Source: Rudaea cellulosilytica DSM 22992 (GTDB lineage Bacteria; Pseudomonadota; Gammaproteobacteria; Xanthomonadales; Rhodanobacteraceae). From it: DNA of 64,000 nucleotides. Where the stretch lies: the NCBI RefSeq assembly GCF_000378125.1, contig NZ_KB899241.1:1711652-1775651 (forward strand), read 5' to 3'. Both the position numbers and the translations under genes were made by a program. This document shows positions 29,971 through 39,513 of this stretch, piece after piece. Below the pieces are notes generated by a model. That model worked only from the letters and a program-made list of their open reading frames with translations, did no database searches and was not told where the DNA came from. The stretch's first letter is position 1, and each line of letters opens with the position of its first letter.

Positions 29971-30627
29971 ATGCACACGTTCCCACGCCAACAGGGGTTC
30001 AGCCTGCTCGAAGTGATGCTGGCCGTGCTGCTGCTCGCGCTGCTGCTGGCGGGCGCCTACAACGGCATCACCGCATCGGTGCGCAGCATGCACTCGGGCG
30101 AGGCGGCGATCGAGCGAATCGACAAATTGCGTACGGTGCAGGAGTTCCTGCGTCACCAGATCTCGCGCATCCTGCCGTTTCCTTATGCACGTTCGAAGGA
30201 CGGCTTGAAGGTGGAAGTTTTCCGCGGCGACGGCAAGTTCATGCGCTTCGTCGCGCCGATGCCGGGCTACCTTTCGCGCGGCGGCGCATATGTGCAAACC
30301 CTGGAGCTCGCTCCGGGCAAGGACGGCATGCAGCTGGTGTTCACGAGCACGCTGCTCAACGGCTTCGATATGGACAAGAACAAGGTCGCCGAGGAATCGA
30401 CCGTGGTCCTGCTCGACCATATCCAGGAGGGCAGTTTCAGTTACCGCGGCCTGAACCAGCAGGGTGAGTTGATGAACTGGAGTCAGGGTTGGAAGGATTC
30501 CAGCACGACGCCGTTGATGGTCGCTCTCGACCTGCGCCTCGCCGCCGGTAACCGAATCGAGTGGCCGCGCATGACGATACCGCTGATGATGGATGTCGGC
30601 GCGCGGCGTTCGGGTCCGGCGGGTTGA
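29971..30627 (+). CDS. gspJ: Minor pseudopilin GspJ
   Basis: This 218-residue protein has the leader MHTFPRQQG and cleavage before FSLLEVMLAVLLLALLLAG. The globular part (RTVQEFLRHQISRILPFPY and onward) fits the GspJ family, part of the tip complex with GspI and GspK. The start lies 2 bp after the gspI stop. Confidence 0.92.
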   Translation: MHTFPRQQGFSLLEVMLAVLLLALLLAGAYNGITASVRSMHSGEAAIERIDKLRTVQEFLRHQISRILPFPYARSKDGLKVEVFRGDGKFMRFVAPMPGYLSRGGAYVQTLELAPGKDGMQLVFTSTLLNGFDMDKNKVAEESTVVLLDHIQEGSFSYRGLNQQGELMNWSQGWKDSSTTPLMVALDLRLAAGNRIEWPRMTIPLMMDVGARRSGPAG

Positions 30628-30631
30628 CGCC

Positions 30632-31609
30632 ATGAACCGAACGCAAGCGCATTCTTCCTTAACCGCGAACGGCAGGCGTCGGCCGCACATGAGCGCATCG
30701 CCCGGCCACGGCGGGGCTTTCCGTGCGCGCGGTGTGGCGCTGATCCTGGTGATGTGGGTGATCGCGCTCATCGGCGTGCTGCTCGGCAGCTTTGCTCTCA
30801 TGGCACGTACCGAAAATCTCGAATCGCGGCACATGTTCGACACGACCTCGGCGCGTTACGACGCGATCGCGGGCGTCGAGCTGGCATTGGCCCAGCTGCG
30901 CAATCCGGACCCGATGCAGCGCTGGGTTGCAGACGGGCGGCCATACGAGTTCCCCTATGAAGGTGCGACGGTAAAGGTGGAGATCACCAACGAGTCGGGC
31001 AAGATCGATCTCAACGTGGTCGACAGCGCCACCCTCATGGCCTTGTTCCAGTCGATCGGTCTCGACCTCGGCGCGGCGGAGGCGCTGTCCGATGCGATCC
31101 AGGATTGGCGCGATGCCGACCAGCAGGTGCGTCCGCACGGCGCCGAGGCGCCGCAGTACGCCGCCGCAGGACTCGACTACGGGCCCACCAACCTGCCGTT
31201 CCAGACCGTGGCCGAGGTACAGCAGGTGCTCGGCATGAATTACGAGATCTACAAGAAGATCGAGCCGGCGATCACGGTGTATTCGGGGACACGCACGCCG
31301 AACGCGGCGTTCGCTCCCTACGAGGCACTGATGGCGATCCCGGGCATGACCCAGCCGCTCGCCCAGCAGATCATCGCTGCGCGTCAGGCGACGCCGCCGG
31401 GAACCACGGGAGCGATCGAGGGTCTGACCTTGCCGGGAGGCGTGCCGATCATGGCCAGCGGCGGCGGCCTCACGTATAGTATTAAGTCCAAGGCCACCCT
31501 CCCGAACGGCGTCAGCATTACCTTCGACGCCACCATACGCGCGGGTGGGGTGAGCACGTCGGGGCGGCCCTATACCGTGTTGCGTTGGCGCGACGGCGAG
31601 GCGTCGTAG
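30632..31609 (+). CDS. gspK: Minor pseudopilin GspK
   Basis: This protein of about 325 residues has the pseudopilin-type helix RGVALILVMWVIALIGVLL, which lacks the Glu at +5 as is usual for GspK, followed by the large alpha domain (INVVDSA-type region KIDLNVVDSATLMALFQSIG). It caps the pseudopilus tip. Two starts are possible, 30632 and 30689; the later one gives a leader of about 14 residues, closer to the norm. A 164-bp gap follows before gspL, the only sizeable break inside the secretion run. Confidence 0.92.
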   Translation: MNRTQAHSSLTANGRRRPHMSASPGHGGAFRARGVALILVMWVIALIGVLLGSFALMARTENLESRHMFDTTSARYDAIAGVELALAQLRNPDPMQRWVADGRPYEFPYEGATVKVEITNESGKIDLNVVDSATLMALFQSIGLDLGAAEALSDAIQDWRDADQQVRPHGAEAPQYAAAGLDYGPTNLPFQTVAEVQQVLGMNYEIYKKIEPAITVYSGTRTPNAAFAPYEALMAIPGMTQPLAQQIIAARQATPPGTTGAIEGLTLPGGVPIMASGGGLTYSIKSKATLPNGVSITFDATIRAGGVSTSGRPYTVLRWRDGEAS

Positions 31610-31773
31610 CGCAGGAGCGGGCGCTGCAGTCTGGCTGGGTGGAGCCGCGGGCCCGTTCGTTACCTTTCGTTACGTTTTGAGAACTTATCCTTTCCGGCGC
31701 AGTCTTTAAGCCGCGCCATATTGCGAACCAAACAGATTCACTCAACCGTTTGTTGCCCCGATAGATTTTGCCC

Positions 31774-32988
31774 ATGAGTTTGACCACCACCATTGACACC
31801 CAGCTCATGCGCCTGCGCCTGCGCTACGCGAACAGCGGGTTGCCGAAGTTTTTCTCGTGGTGGGCCCGCCAGCTGACCGATCTCTTGCCCGTGCACTGGC
31901 GCGAGCTGTTCGCGGAAGGCGCACAGGAACTGCTTGTCGACGCAAGCCCCAGCGAGTTCGGGATATGGCGTCAATCCAAGGGGCGCAGCACCGAGTATGG
32001 ACGCATCCCGCGCGACCAGGCCGCGGAAGATCAGCGCAATGAATTCTCGCGGCTGCGCGACCGCATCGACGATCCGGGACTGCGCGTGTTCTACTGCATC
32101 CCGCTGCGGCGCACATTGCGGCGCGAGCTGACCCTGCCTGCGGCGGCTGAAGACAAGCTGCGCCAGGTGCTTACCTTCGAGATGGATCGGCAGACCCCGT
32201 TCAAGGCCGACCAGGTCTACTTTGATTATCGGGTCGTGCAGCGCGATGCCGTGGCCAAGAACCTCAAGATCGAGTTGCACGTCGTGCCGCGCGCGCAGCT
32301 CGACGGCGAGTTGGCGACGCTGAGCGCGATCGGCGTTGCGCTCGACGGTGTCGATTGCTGGAGCGCCGCAGCGGGTAGCACTCGTGCCGGGCTCAACCTT
32401 TTGTCCGCGGAGCGGCGCGTCAAGCGCGTCAATCAGCGCCTTCGTCTCAACCTTGCGCTCGGTGCGGTGGCATTGGTCCTGTTTGTCGTCGCCGGCATGT
32501 TATTCCTCAACAATCGCCAGATCGCCCTTGATGCGATGAACGCCGAAGTCGACAAAGCCAAGGCCGAAGCCAAGCAGACTGCGACACTGAATAAGCGGCT
32601 CAAGGACAACACGGCTTCGATCAGCTACCTGTATCGGCTCAAGCGCGACTCGACGCCGATGACGGCAATGCTGACGGACCTGACCAAGCGTCTGCCCGAC
32701 GACACCTTCCTCGAGCGCTTGACGGTTGACGAGAAAGGCAAGGTCGAAGTGCAGGGGCAGAGCGGCAACGCGAACAAGTTGATCGAGGGGCTGCAGAAAT
32801 CGGAAGTGCTCGATAACGCGACCTTCATCGGCACGGTGCAGCCGGACGCGCGCACGAAGAAGGACCGCTTCACGATGAATTTCCAGTTGCGCAAGCAACC
32901 TGAGCCGGAATCGACCGACAAGGACAGGAAGGCGCACGAGAAGAGCGGCGCGAAGCCTGCGGAGGACGCTGATGCGCCTGCTGCCTGA
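31774..32988 (+). CDS. gspL: Type II secretion assembly protein GspL
   Basis: This 404-residue protein has an N-terminal cytoplasmic actin-like domain (about 25-215; LLVDASPSEFGIW, LTFEMDRQTPFKADQVYFDY), one membrane helix (about 225-248, GAVALVLFVVAGMLFL), and a periplasmic PilN-like ferredoxin-fold region after a coiled coil. It links GspE to GspM. I use the ATG at 31774; a TTG two codons upstream is also open. The last 17 bp overlap gspM. The preceding AT-richer gap may hold a second promoter, but I could not define one. Confidence 0.93.
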   Translation: MSLTTTIDTQLMRLRLRYANSGLPKFFSWWARQLTDLLPVHWRELFAEGAQELLVDASPSEFGIWRQSKGRSTEYGRIPRDQAAEDQRNEFSRLRDRIDDPGLRVFYCIPLRRTLRRELTLPAAAEDKLRQVLTFEMDRQTPFKADQVYFDYRVVQRDAVAKNLKIELHVVPRAQLDGELATLSAIGVALDGVDCWSAAAGSTRAGLNLLSAERRVKRVNQRLRLNLALGAVALVLFVVAGMLFLNNRQIALDAMNAEVDKAKAEAKQTATLNKRLKDNTASISYLYRLKRDSTPMTAMLTDLTKRLPDDTFLERLTVDEKGKVEVQGQSGNANKLIEGLQKSEVLDNATFIGTVQPDARTKKDRFTMNFQLRKQPEPESTDKDRKAHEKSGAKPAEDADAPAA

Positions 32989-33598
32989 ATCCATGCGCGG
33001 CCAACGGTTTCTTGCCGTGGTTCTGCTGGTCATCGCGTTGCTGCTCGGCTATCTGCTGTTCGTGCATTGGTGGCTGGTGTCGCCTTACCTGACGATGCGC
33101 GATGAGTACTATGATCTGCGCGACCAGCAGTACCATTTCGCCGAGCTGATCCAGAGCAGGCCGCTGATCGAGCAACAACTCAAGGACGTTGCCGGCCTGG
33201 AGCAGGAGAACCAGGCGTTTCTCAACGATGCCGACGCGGCGAGCGCGTTCTCGGATCTTTCCGAGCGGCTCAAGCGCGCGGTCGAGCAGAACCTCGATCC
33301 GAATGCGCGCTGCACGGTCAACGGCATTTCCCCGTCCACCAACCGCGCCCAGGAGGTGTATCTGCGCGTGTCGGCGAACGTCAACATGAACTGCCAGGCG
33401 GAAATGTTTGCGCGGGTGCTGTATACGCTCGAGTCGAGCAACCCCTATCTGTTCGTCGACCGGCTCGTGATATATCGGCAGCAGCAGATGTTCATGCCCG
33501 GCGGCAAGCCGGCACCACCTGGTGCGACCTCGGTCAATGCCCAGTTCGTGCTTTCCGGCTTCCTGCGCCAGTCCGGCGGCGCAAAGGGGGCCAATTGA
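32972..33598 (+). CDS. gspM: Type II secretion protein GspM (XpsM-like)
   Basis: This 208-residue bitopic protein has one membrane helix (about 12-32, FLAVVLLVIALLLGYLLFV), a coiled coil (about 40-90) and a periplasmic ferredoxin-like domain with paired cysteines (ARCTVNG, NMNCQAE). It is the partner of GspL in the inner-membrane platform and belongs to the Xanthomonas-type (GspM subtype b) branch. It overlaps gspL by 17 bp, and its stop overlaps the TTG start of gspN. Confidence 0.88.
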   Translation: MRLLPESMRGQRFLAVVLLVIALLLGYLLFVHWWLVSPYLTMRDEYYDLRDQQYHFAELIQSRPLIEQQLKDVAGLEQENQAFLNDADAASAFSDLSERLKRAVEQNLDPNARCTVNGISPSTNRAQEVYLRVSANVNMNCQAEMFARVLYTLESSNPYLFVDRLVIYRQQQMFMPGGKPAPPGATSVNAQFVLSGFLRQSGGAKGAN

Positions 33599-34356
33599 AC
33601 CTGCGTGCCTCGCGTGGCCTGACCCTGACCCTGGCCGGCATCGCCGCGCTGATGTTGCTGCTGGTCGTGCTGTTCTGGGCGGGCATCGGGCGCGGCTACA
33701 GCTGGTGGACGTTGGATCCGCTCGATCCCGCTACGGGTAAGAAGAAACTGGCCAATGCCCAGTACAGGCTCGGCGCCTGGGACAATTTTGCCGACGTGAA
33801 CGCGCGTCCTTTGTTCAACGAGGACCGCAGGCCGACTCCGCCGATGCCCCCCGACGTGCCAGGTGATGCAAAGCCGATCCCCAAGCTCGAGGTGGTCCTC
33901 GCCGGCGTCATCATTACCTCGAAGGCCCGTCTCGCGATGGTCAAGGAGAAGGGCAAGGAAAAATCGATGACGGTGAAGGAGGGAGGCGCGCTGCCGGGCG
34001 AATTGGCTGCCTGGAGCCTCGCCGAGCTCAAGCCGCGCAGCGCGGTGTTCAAGAATTCCGCCGGCGAGAGCGCAACGGTGGAACTCATCCCGGTCGCGAG
34101 CAGTCAGAAACCCACGCCGCCGCCACCACCGCGTACGCCCAATCCGCCGGTACCGGGCGCGCCCCAGCCCCAACCCGGGCAGGCGCCGCCAACACTGCCC
34201 GGACCGGTGGCGCCGGCCTCTCCCGATGCGGCGGCAGCGGATCTGCAGCAGCGCATCGATGCGCGTCGCCAGCAGATACGCGAGCAGCAACAGCAACAAC
34301 CGCAGCAACCGCAGGCGCCACAGACCGAGCCAGCGCAGCCTGCGCAGCAGCAATAA
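33595..34356 (+). CDS. gspN: GspC-like type II secretion protein (XpsN)
   Basis: This 253-residue protein has an N-terminal membrane helix (about 9-30), a homology-region domain (about 65-165; LFNEDRRPTPP, then KLEVVLAGVIITSKARLAMV) and a Pro/Gln-rich C-terminal tail. The domain and its place between gspM and gspD identify it as XpsN, the GspC equivalent linking the inner-membrane platform to the secretin. No ATG is available. The TTG at 33595 is preceded by the strong Shine-Dalgarno AAGGGGG and overlaps the gspM stop, which settles the start. Confidence 0.88.
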   Translation: MNLRASRGLTLTLAGIAALMLLLVVLFWAGIGRGYSWWTLDPLDPATGKKKLANAQYRLGAWDNFADVNARPLFNEDRRPTPPMPPDVPGDAKPIPKLEVVLAGVIITSKARLAMVKEKGKEKSMTVKEGGALPGELAAWSLAELKPRSAVFKNSAGESATVELIPVASSQKPTPPPPPRTPNPPVPGAPQPQPGQAPPTLPGPVAPASPDAAAADLQQRIDARRQQIREQQQQQPQQPQAPQTEPAQPAQQQ

Positions 34357-34379
34357 TCCAAATTCAAAGGTATAACGCA

Positions 34380-34754
34380 ATGGCAATGAAACCCCTATTT
34401 TTCAGCTTGTGCATTACGCTGGCGCTTTTGCAGATCGGTTGCGGCCGATCCAAGCCGGCGTCGTCCAAGGTGGCGACGGTAGAGGCCCCGACCCAAGAAG
34501 ACGCGCCGCCTCCGCCGCCGGATGCGTTGCCGCCCAAGCCTGCGGCGGCCCCTTTGCCGCCGCAGCCGGCCGTGTCCCGCCCAACAGGGTCTATTCCATT
34601 TGCTCTACTGCCGCGCGGCAAGGATCCCGCTGGTGATGCTGAACATCAGAAATTCCTTGAGGCCAGCGCAAAGCAGGCGGACGCGGTCAAACGCGAGCTG
34701 GAGCAAAGGGCGGCGCAGTTGCAGAATCAGCCTGAAAGCAAAAGCGATCAATGA
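34380..34754 (+). CDS. Small Pro-rich lipoprotein between gspN and gspD
   Basis: This 124-residue predicted lipoprotein has the signal FFSLCITLALLQIGC, with the lipobox Cys at residue 21, a Pro-rich tether (about 40-70) and a charged C-terminal helix (KFLEASAKQADAVKRELEQR). I recognise no family. It sits 23 bp after gspN and 28 bp before gspD, clearly within the secretion operon. In Xanthomonas xps clusters, as I recall, xpsD directly follows xpsN. Size and location suggest a pilotin or accessory factor for the secretin, which is inference only. The starts at 34380 and 34386 are both possible. Confidence 0.8.
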   Translation: MAMKPLFFSLCITLALLQIGCGRSKPASSKVATVEAPTQEDAPPPPPDALPPKPAAAPLPPQPAVSRPTGSIPFALLPRGKDPAGDAEHQKFLEASAKQADAVKRELEQRAAQLQNQPESKSDQ

Positions 34755-34782
34755 AGCGGGTTTCCGTTGTAAGGAGTGCTAA

Positions 34783-37164
34783 GTGAACTTACCTCTTCGT
34801 CCCGTCCTTGGGATCCTGTTCGCGGCGCCCGTATTGTTAGTCGGCTGCGCCAATCTGCCCGGCATCAAACAGGACGCGGTAACCACGGAATTGAGCACGG
34901 AAAAACCCGTGCCGCCGCCGCCGCCGTATCATGTGCCGGACGAGTCCAAGCCGATTACGATCAGGCAGGGCGCCGGCAGCAAGCCGCGCACCGACGCCAC
35001 GTTGACGCCGGGCACCGGGCAGTTGATCAACTACGAAGCAGCCGCGGCACCGGTCTCCAAGGCCACATCCGCCGGCTCGGGTGAGATCACCTTCAACTTC
35101 GAAAACCTGCCGATCCAGGCGGTGGTGCAGAACATCCTGGGCGGGCTGCTCAACGAGAATTACACGGTTTCGCCGACGGTCACCGGCAACGTCACCTTCT
35201 CGAGCTCCAAGCCGGTGGCGATCGACCAGGCGATGCCGATCCTCGAGATGCTGCTGGCGTGGACGAATAACGCTCTCGTGCGCAAGCAGGGCCGCTACGA
35301 GGTCGTCCCGGTCAAGGATGCGATTGCCGGCAGCCTGAGCCCTGGTTTGTACTCGATCAAGGCTGTGCCCGGCTATCAGGTGCGCGTATTCCCGCTCAAG
35401 TACATCTCGCCGAGCGAGATGCAGAAGCTGCTCAAACCCTACGCCAAACCCGATGCGATCGTTTCCGCAGACAACTCGCGCGCGATGATCGTGCTCGCTG
35501 GCACCGCGTTCGAGCTGCAGAGCTACGAGCACACGATCAATGTGTTCGATGTCGATTGGCTCAAGGGCATGTCGGTCGGCGTCGTTGGCCTGCGCAATAT
35601 GGAGGTCGCCAAGCTCATGCCCGAGCTCGACAAGATGTTCGGCGACAAGGCAGAGACGCCGCTCGCCGGCATGTTCCGCTTCATCCCGATGGAGGCGACC
35701 AATTCGATCGTCGTCATCACTCCGCAACCCGACTATCTCAAGCGCGCGCAGGAGTGGATCTACCGCCTCGATATCGGCGTCGGCGAGAACGGCACGCAGC
35801 TTTACGTCTACGACGTGAAGAACGTCAAGTCCGTGGAGTTGTCCGACCACTTGAACGCAATCTTCACCGGCAAGAGCAGCGGCTCGACGAGCAAGAGCAA
35901 CTCAGGCAACACTGCGCCCGGGCTGCGCGGCAGCTCGATCGGCGGCGGTTTGTCGAGCGGCATCGGCAGCGGCGCGATGAGCATCAACAACCAGCAGCGC
36001 TCGACGACGCCGAATCTCTCGACGACCGGAACCGGCACGGGCCTCGCGGGCGGCAACAAGGACACCGACATCCGCATCACCGCGATCGAGGAGAACAACC
36101 AATTGCTCGTGATGGCGACGCCGGGCGAATACGATTCGATCCTTGCTGCGATCCATCGCCTCGACGTGCCACCGCTGCAGGTGCAGATCGAAGCCAAGGT
36201 GCTCGAGGTCACGCTCGGCGGCGACCTCAACTACGGCGTGCAATGGTGGCTGTCCGGATTGAAGAACAAGCAAGGACTGGCCAGCTATACCGGTTCGGAC
36301 TTCGGTACCAAGGGTAGTGGCTTGGGCAACTTCGCCGGAAACCCGAATGATCGCCACCAATTGCAATTGGGCGGCGGCGGCAGTGCCCAGGCAACGAATG
36401 GTCCAGGAATTTTCTATTCGTTCTTGAACAAGGATTTCCAGGTCGCCATCAACGCGTTGCAGCAGGACACGACGACTAAAACGCTATCCGCCCCATCAAT
36501 GGTCGTGCTGAACAATCAGCAAGCAAGCATCACCGTAGGCACCCAGGTGCCGATCGTGACGACTTCGCTGTATGGCTTGGGCACCACGAGCGGCACCTCC
36601 AGCCTCAGCGGCATAGGGACGAACACGGGTATCGGTTCGACTTCCTATGTCAGCACCGGCTCGACTCTTCAAATTACCCCGCGCGTGAATCCGGGCGGTC
36701 TGGTCTATATGGACGTCGCTCAGGAACTCACCGTACCGGGATCGACCACGGCTACCCAGCCGAATCCCGCGATCTCGCAGCGCACGTTGCAAACGCAGAT
36801 CGCCGTGCAAAGCGGACAGACCGTGCTGCTTGGGGGCTTGATCGGCGAGAACAATTCCAAAGGCAATACGGGAGTGCCTCTGCTCAGCAGCATTCCGTGG
36901 GTTGGGAATCTGTTCAAGAGCACGACCAATCATCGTGACCGCACCGAAATCATCGTGTTGATCACTCCCACGGTGATCTACAACGCCGAAGATGCGAAAG
37001 CCGTCACCCAGGAATACCAGGACAAGTTCGAATCGCTGGCACCGCTGCGCGCCAAGAAGAAGATGGAAAAAGAAACGGGCGAAGTGCCGGGCGACGCGAA
37101 AGGCGCCGTCGTCACTCCCGTGCCTTCCGCAGCGCCTGCACCTCTCGAAAAATCCAAGCAGTGA
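34783..37164 (+). CDS. gspD: Type II secretion secretin GspD
   Basis: This 793-residue outer-membrane channel begins as a lipoprotein (signal to LLVGC, Cys at about 22). A Pro-rich tether and the periplasmic N-domains follow (ITFNFENLPIQAVVQNILGG at about 102; then N1-N3 repeats, with a Ser/Gly-rich loop at about 365-425). The secretin core (about 540-760) includes TTKTLSAPSMVVLNNQQASI and VNPGGLVYMDVAQE. The start is a GTG at 34783, fixed by AAGGAG 7 bases upstream. This Shine-Dalgarno is the strongest in the cluster and may set secretin level. The C-terminal Lys/Glu-rich tail after the core lacks an obvious S-domain. Confidence 0.97.
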   Translation: MNLPLRPVLGILFAAPVLLVGCANLPGIKQDAVTTELSTEKPVPPPPPYHVPDESKPITIRQGAGSKPRTDATLTPGTGQLINYEAAAAPVSKATSAGSGEITFNFENLPIQAVVQNILGGLLNENYTVSPTVTGNVTFSSSKPVAIDQAMPILEMLLAWTNNALVRKQGRYEVVPVKDAIAGSLSPGLYSIKAVPGYQVRVFPLKYISPSEMQKLLKPYAKPDAIVSADNSRAMIVLAGTAFELQSYEHTINVFDVDWLKGMSVGVVGLRNMEVAKLMPELDKMFGDKAETPLAGMFRFIPMEATNSIVVITPQPDYLKRAQEWIYRLDIGVGENGTQLYVYDVKNVKSVELSDHLNAIFTGKSSGSTSKSNSGNTAPGLRGSSIGGGLSSGIGSGAMSINNQQRSTTPNLSTTGTGTGLAGGNKDTDIRITAIEENNQLLVMATPGEYDSILAAIHRLDVPPLQVQIEAKVLEVTLGGDLNYGVQWWLSGLKNKQGLASYTGSDFGTKGSGLGNFAGNPNDRHQLQLGGGGSAQATNGPGIFYSFLNKDFQVAINALQQDTTTKTLSAPSMVVLNNQQASITVGTQVPIVTTSLYGLGTTSGTSSLSGIGTNTGIGSTSYVSTGSTLQITPRVNPGGLVYMDVAQELTVPGSTTATQPNPAISQRTLQTQIAVQSGQTVLLGGLIGENNSKGNTGVPLLSSIPWVGNLFKSTTNHRDRTEIIVLITPTVIYNAEDAKAVTQEYQDKFESLAPLRAKKKMEKETGEVPGDAKGAVVTPVPSAAPAPLEKSKQ

Positions 37165-37166
37165 GT

Positions 37167-37709
37167 ATGGACATGACCAGAATCAAGACTCTTGTTCTCG
37201 CCGGCGTTATCGGCATGTCGTTGCTGCTGGCCGCGGGCTGCAGCAGCAAGGATCCGGCGGAACTCGTTCGGCAGAGGGCGGTCGAGCGCTGGGATCTGCT
37301 TGCCGGCAAGCACGCGGTGAAAGCCTACGACTATCTCAGTCCAGGCTATCGCTCCACGCATACACTGGAGCAGTACGTAGCTTTCGTCGCTACCGCACGC
37401 ATAAGCTGGAAATCCGCAAAGGTCGATTCGGTGCAGTGCGAGACTGATGTATGCACTGCAAAGCTCGTCGTCGTGGCGATTGTTCCCGGGGCCGTCATGC
37501 AGCGGCCTAGCGACATGGAATATCCGTCCCCCATCGTCGAGAAATGGGTGCGCAGCGAAGGGCAGTGGTATTTCCTGCCGGAATCGAAAATCGAGCCAAA
37601 AGACATAGCTGGGCAAGCGGCGGCGGCACCTGCTCCTGCCGCGGACGCCCCCGCGAACGCCGCTCCTCCTGCTGCAGCCGATGACAGCGCCAAAAATAGT
37701 CACAATTAG
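37167..37709 (+). CDS. Lipoprotein of unknown function after gspD
   Basis: This 180-residue predicted lipoprotein has the signal LVLAGVIGMSLLLAAGC with lipobox LAAGC. A compact domain of about 110 residues follows (AVERWDLLAGKHAVKAYDYL, YPSPIVEKWVRSEGQWYFLPE), reminiscent of NTF2-like folds, and the tail is Ala/Pro-rich. There are two further cysteines (QCETDVC). It starts 2 bp after the gspD stop and so belongs to the secretion operon. It could help the secretin or a client; I know no characterised homologue. Confidence 0.82.
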   Translation: MDMTRIKTLVLAGVIGMSLLLAAGCSSKDPAELVRQRAVERWDLLAGKHAVKAYDYLSPGYRSTHTLEQYVAFVATARISWKSAKVDSVQCETDVCTAKLVVVAIVPGAVMQRPSDMEYPSPIVEKWVRSEGQWYFLPESKIEPKDIAGQAAAAPAPAADAPANAAPPAAADDSAKNSHN

Positions 37710-37983
37710 CGAATCGGGATCCTGTTTTCGGCCCCAAATTTCCTTGTTTTTTCAGGGTTTTATCGTAGTGCGAGAGTGCAGGCATGTAGGCCTTATCGAT
37801 CGCCAGAAAGGTCGGTGCGGGGAACCTCGGAAATAGTTTTCTCGGGGAGTTGCGCGGGCGATTCGGATATCGTAGACTTGAAGTGCTGTTGCTTGGACTC
37901 GTCGGGACTTCTTGCCTAAAAGCAGGAGTACGAATGGGCGGGCCAGCAAAAACATAAGCCCTGTGACCGAAAGGAGTTTAGTA
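37710..37983 (+). other. Intergenic region before the secreted-protein gene
   Basis: This 274-bp stretch is AT-richer than its surroundings and has no gene. A weak promoter-like pair (TTGGAC at 37893, TAAAAG at 37917) precedes the next gene. It ends in the excellent Shine-Dalgarno AAGGAG at about 37971-37976. I see no terminator for the secretion operon here. Confidence 0.5.
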
Positions 37984-39480
37984 ATGAAAAGAACCAGTCT
38001 TACGACTGCCGTCATCGCCGGTATCGCCGGTGTGGCTGGCATTTCCAACATGGCCAGCGCCGTCTATCTGAACAATGACGGTCTCGGTCAGGTCCTCATC
38101 TACCCGTATTACACCGTCAACGGCGGCAACAACACGCTGCTGACCGTGGTCAATACGACCAATCAAGGCAAGGCCGTCAAGGTCCGCTTCCTTGAAGCCT
38201 ACGACAGCCGCGAAGTCCTCGACTTCAACCTGTACCTCTCGCCGCAGGACGTCTGGACGGCAGCCGTTGTGCCGGTTGGCGGCGGTGCGGGCGTGTTCAC
38301 CAACGACAACAGCTGCACGGTGCCGGCGCTCCCGACGAGCCTGGCCACGGCTCAGCCGTTCCTGACCTATGCCTACGACGGCACGGGTGATACGGCGGCC
38401 GACGGCGGCCCGACCGGTGTTTCGCGTACGCTCGAAGGTTATGTCGAGCTGATCGAAATGGGTACGGTGACCAATGCGTCGCAGGATACCCTGAAGTCGA
38501 TCACCCACTCGGCTGGTGTTCCGCTCGACTGCACTCAGGTTGCGGACGCGTGGAACGGCGGTTATTGGGACATCACCGCTGGCGGCGATGTGACGATCGA
38601 TTTGTCTGCGACCTCCGGTGGCCTGTTCGGCTCCGGCGCGATCATCAACGTCAACCAGGGCACGATTGCCGGCTATAACGCCGATGCGATCGATCAGTTC
38701 TACTCGGATACGTTCTCGCACCACACCGCTCCGGGTTCGCTGTCGCCGAACATCTCCAGCGCCACCTCGCACGTGAGCTATGTGTTTGCGCCGAGCCCGA
38801 CCACGACCTCGCCGACGCTGATCACCACGAGCTACACCTCGGGTGTCGACGCCGTGAGCTCGCTGTTCATGGCCGACAAGATCTTCAACGAGTACTGGAC
38901 CGCTGGCGGTACCGCGGCCAACTCCGAGTGGGTCATCACGTTCCCGACCAAGCGCTTCTACGTCGATTCCGCCAGCGCCGCTGCCGGCCATCTGCAGCCG
39001 TTCGACAAGCTGTTCTCGAAGGGCGTTTCGTGCGCGCCGATCGGCATTGGCATCTATGACCGCGAAGAGCGCACCACGTCGGGCACGATCGGCTTCTCGC
39101 CGGCCAAGAGCCAGCAGGGTGCCGCGCTGTGCTACGAGGCACAGGTGGTCACGTTCAACCAGCCGGGTATTGGCACGGCGGCCAGCGCAGTGCTGGGTTC
39201 CAACCTGACGGCGAACATTGCTCCGCCGGCCGGTGCGAACAACGGTTGGGCCGTGATCGATCTGTACGGCAAGAGCGCAGCGAACCACGTCCTGCCGGCG
39301 GCCTACACCGACGGTACTGTCGGTGCCGCCAACGTGTTCCGCGGCCTGCCGGTCACGGGCTTCTGGGTTGCCAACCTGGTCAACGGCAACGTCGGTGGCG
39401 TGCTGTCGAACTATTCGGCGCTGTTCCGTCACAAGCTGCATCGCACCTGCGCCCAGGCCTCGGGTTCGGCCTGCTCGTAA
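37984..39480 (+). CDS. Secreted/surface protein of unknown function
   Basis: This 498-residue exported protein has a signal peptide ending near ASA (residue 24). The mature part opens VYLNNDGLGQVLIYPYYTVN and is rich in Gly, Thr and Ser, low in charge, with about six cysteines including two near the C-terminus. From memory, similar proteins occur widely in Xanthomonadales, unannotated. No catalytic motif is visible. AAGGAG stands 7 bases before the ATG, and a strong terminator follows the stop, so it is a well-expressed single-gene unit just after the type II secretion genes. It is a plausible secretion client or outer-surface component. Confidence 0.85.
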   Translation: MKRTSLTTAVIAGIAGVAGISNMASAVYLNNDGLGQVLIYPYYTVNGGNNTLLTVVNTTNQGKAVKVRFLEAYDSREVLDFNLYLSPQDVWTAAVVPVGGGAGVFTNDNSCTVPALPTSLATAQPFLTYAYDGTGDTAADGGPTGVSRTLEGYVELIEMGTVTNASQDTLKSITHSAGVPLDCTQVADAWNGGYWDITAGGDVTIDLSATSGGLFGSGAIINVNQGTIAGYNADAIDQFYSDTFSHHTAPGSLSPNISSATSHVSYVFAPSPTTTSPTLITTSYTSGVDAVSSLFMADKIFNEYWTAGGTAANSEWVITFPTKRFYVDSASAAAGHLQPFDKLFSKGVSCAPIGIGIYDREERTTSGTIGFSPAKSQQGAALCYEAQVVTFNQPGIGTAASAVLGSNLTANIAPPAGANNGWAVIDLYGKSAANHVLPAAYTDGTVGAANVFRGLPVTGFWVANLVNGNVGGVLSNYSALFRHKLHRTCAQASGSACS

Positions 39481-39513
39481 TACAGAGCGGATCGGTAGAT
39501 GTAGAGTTTCAAG

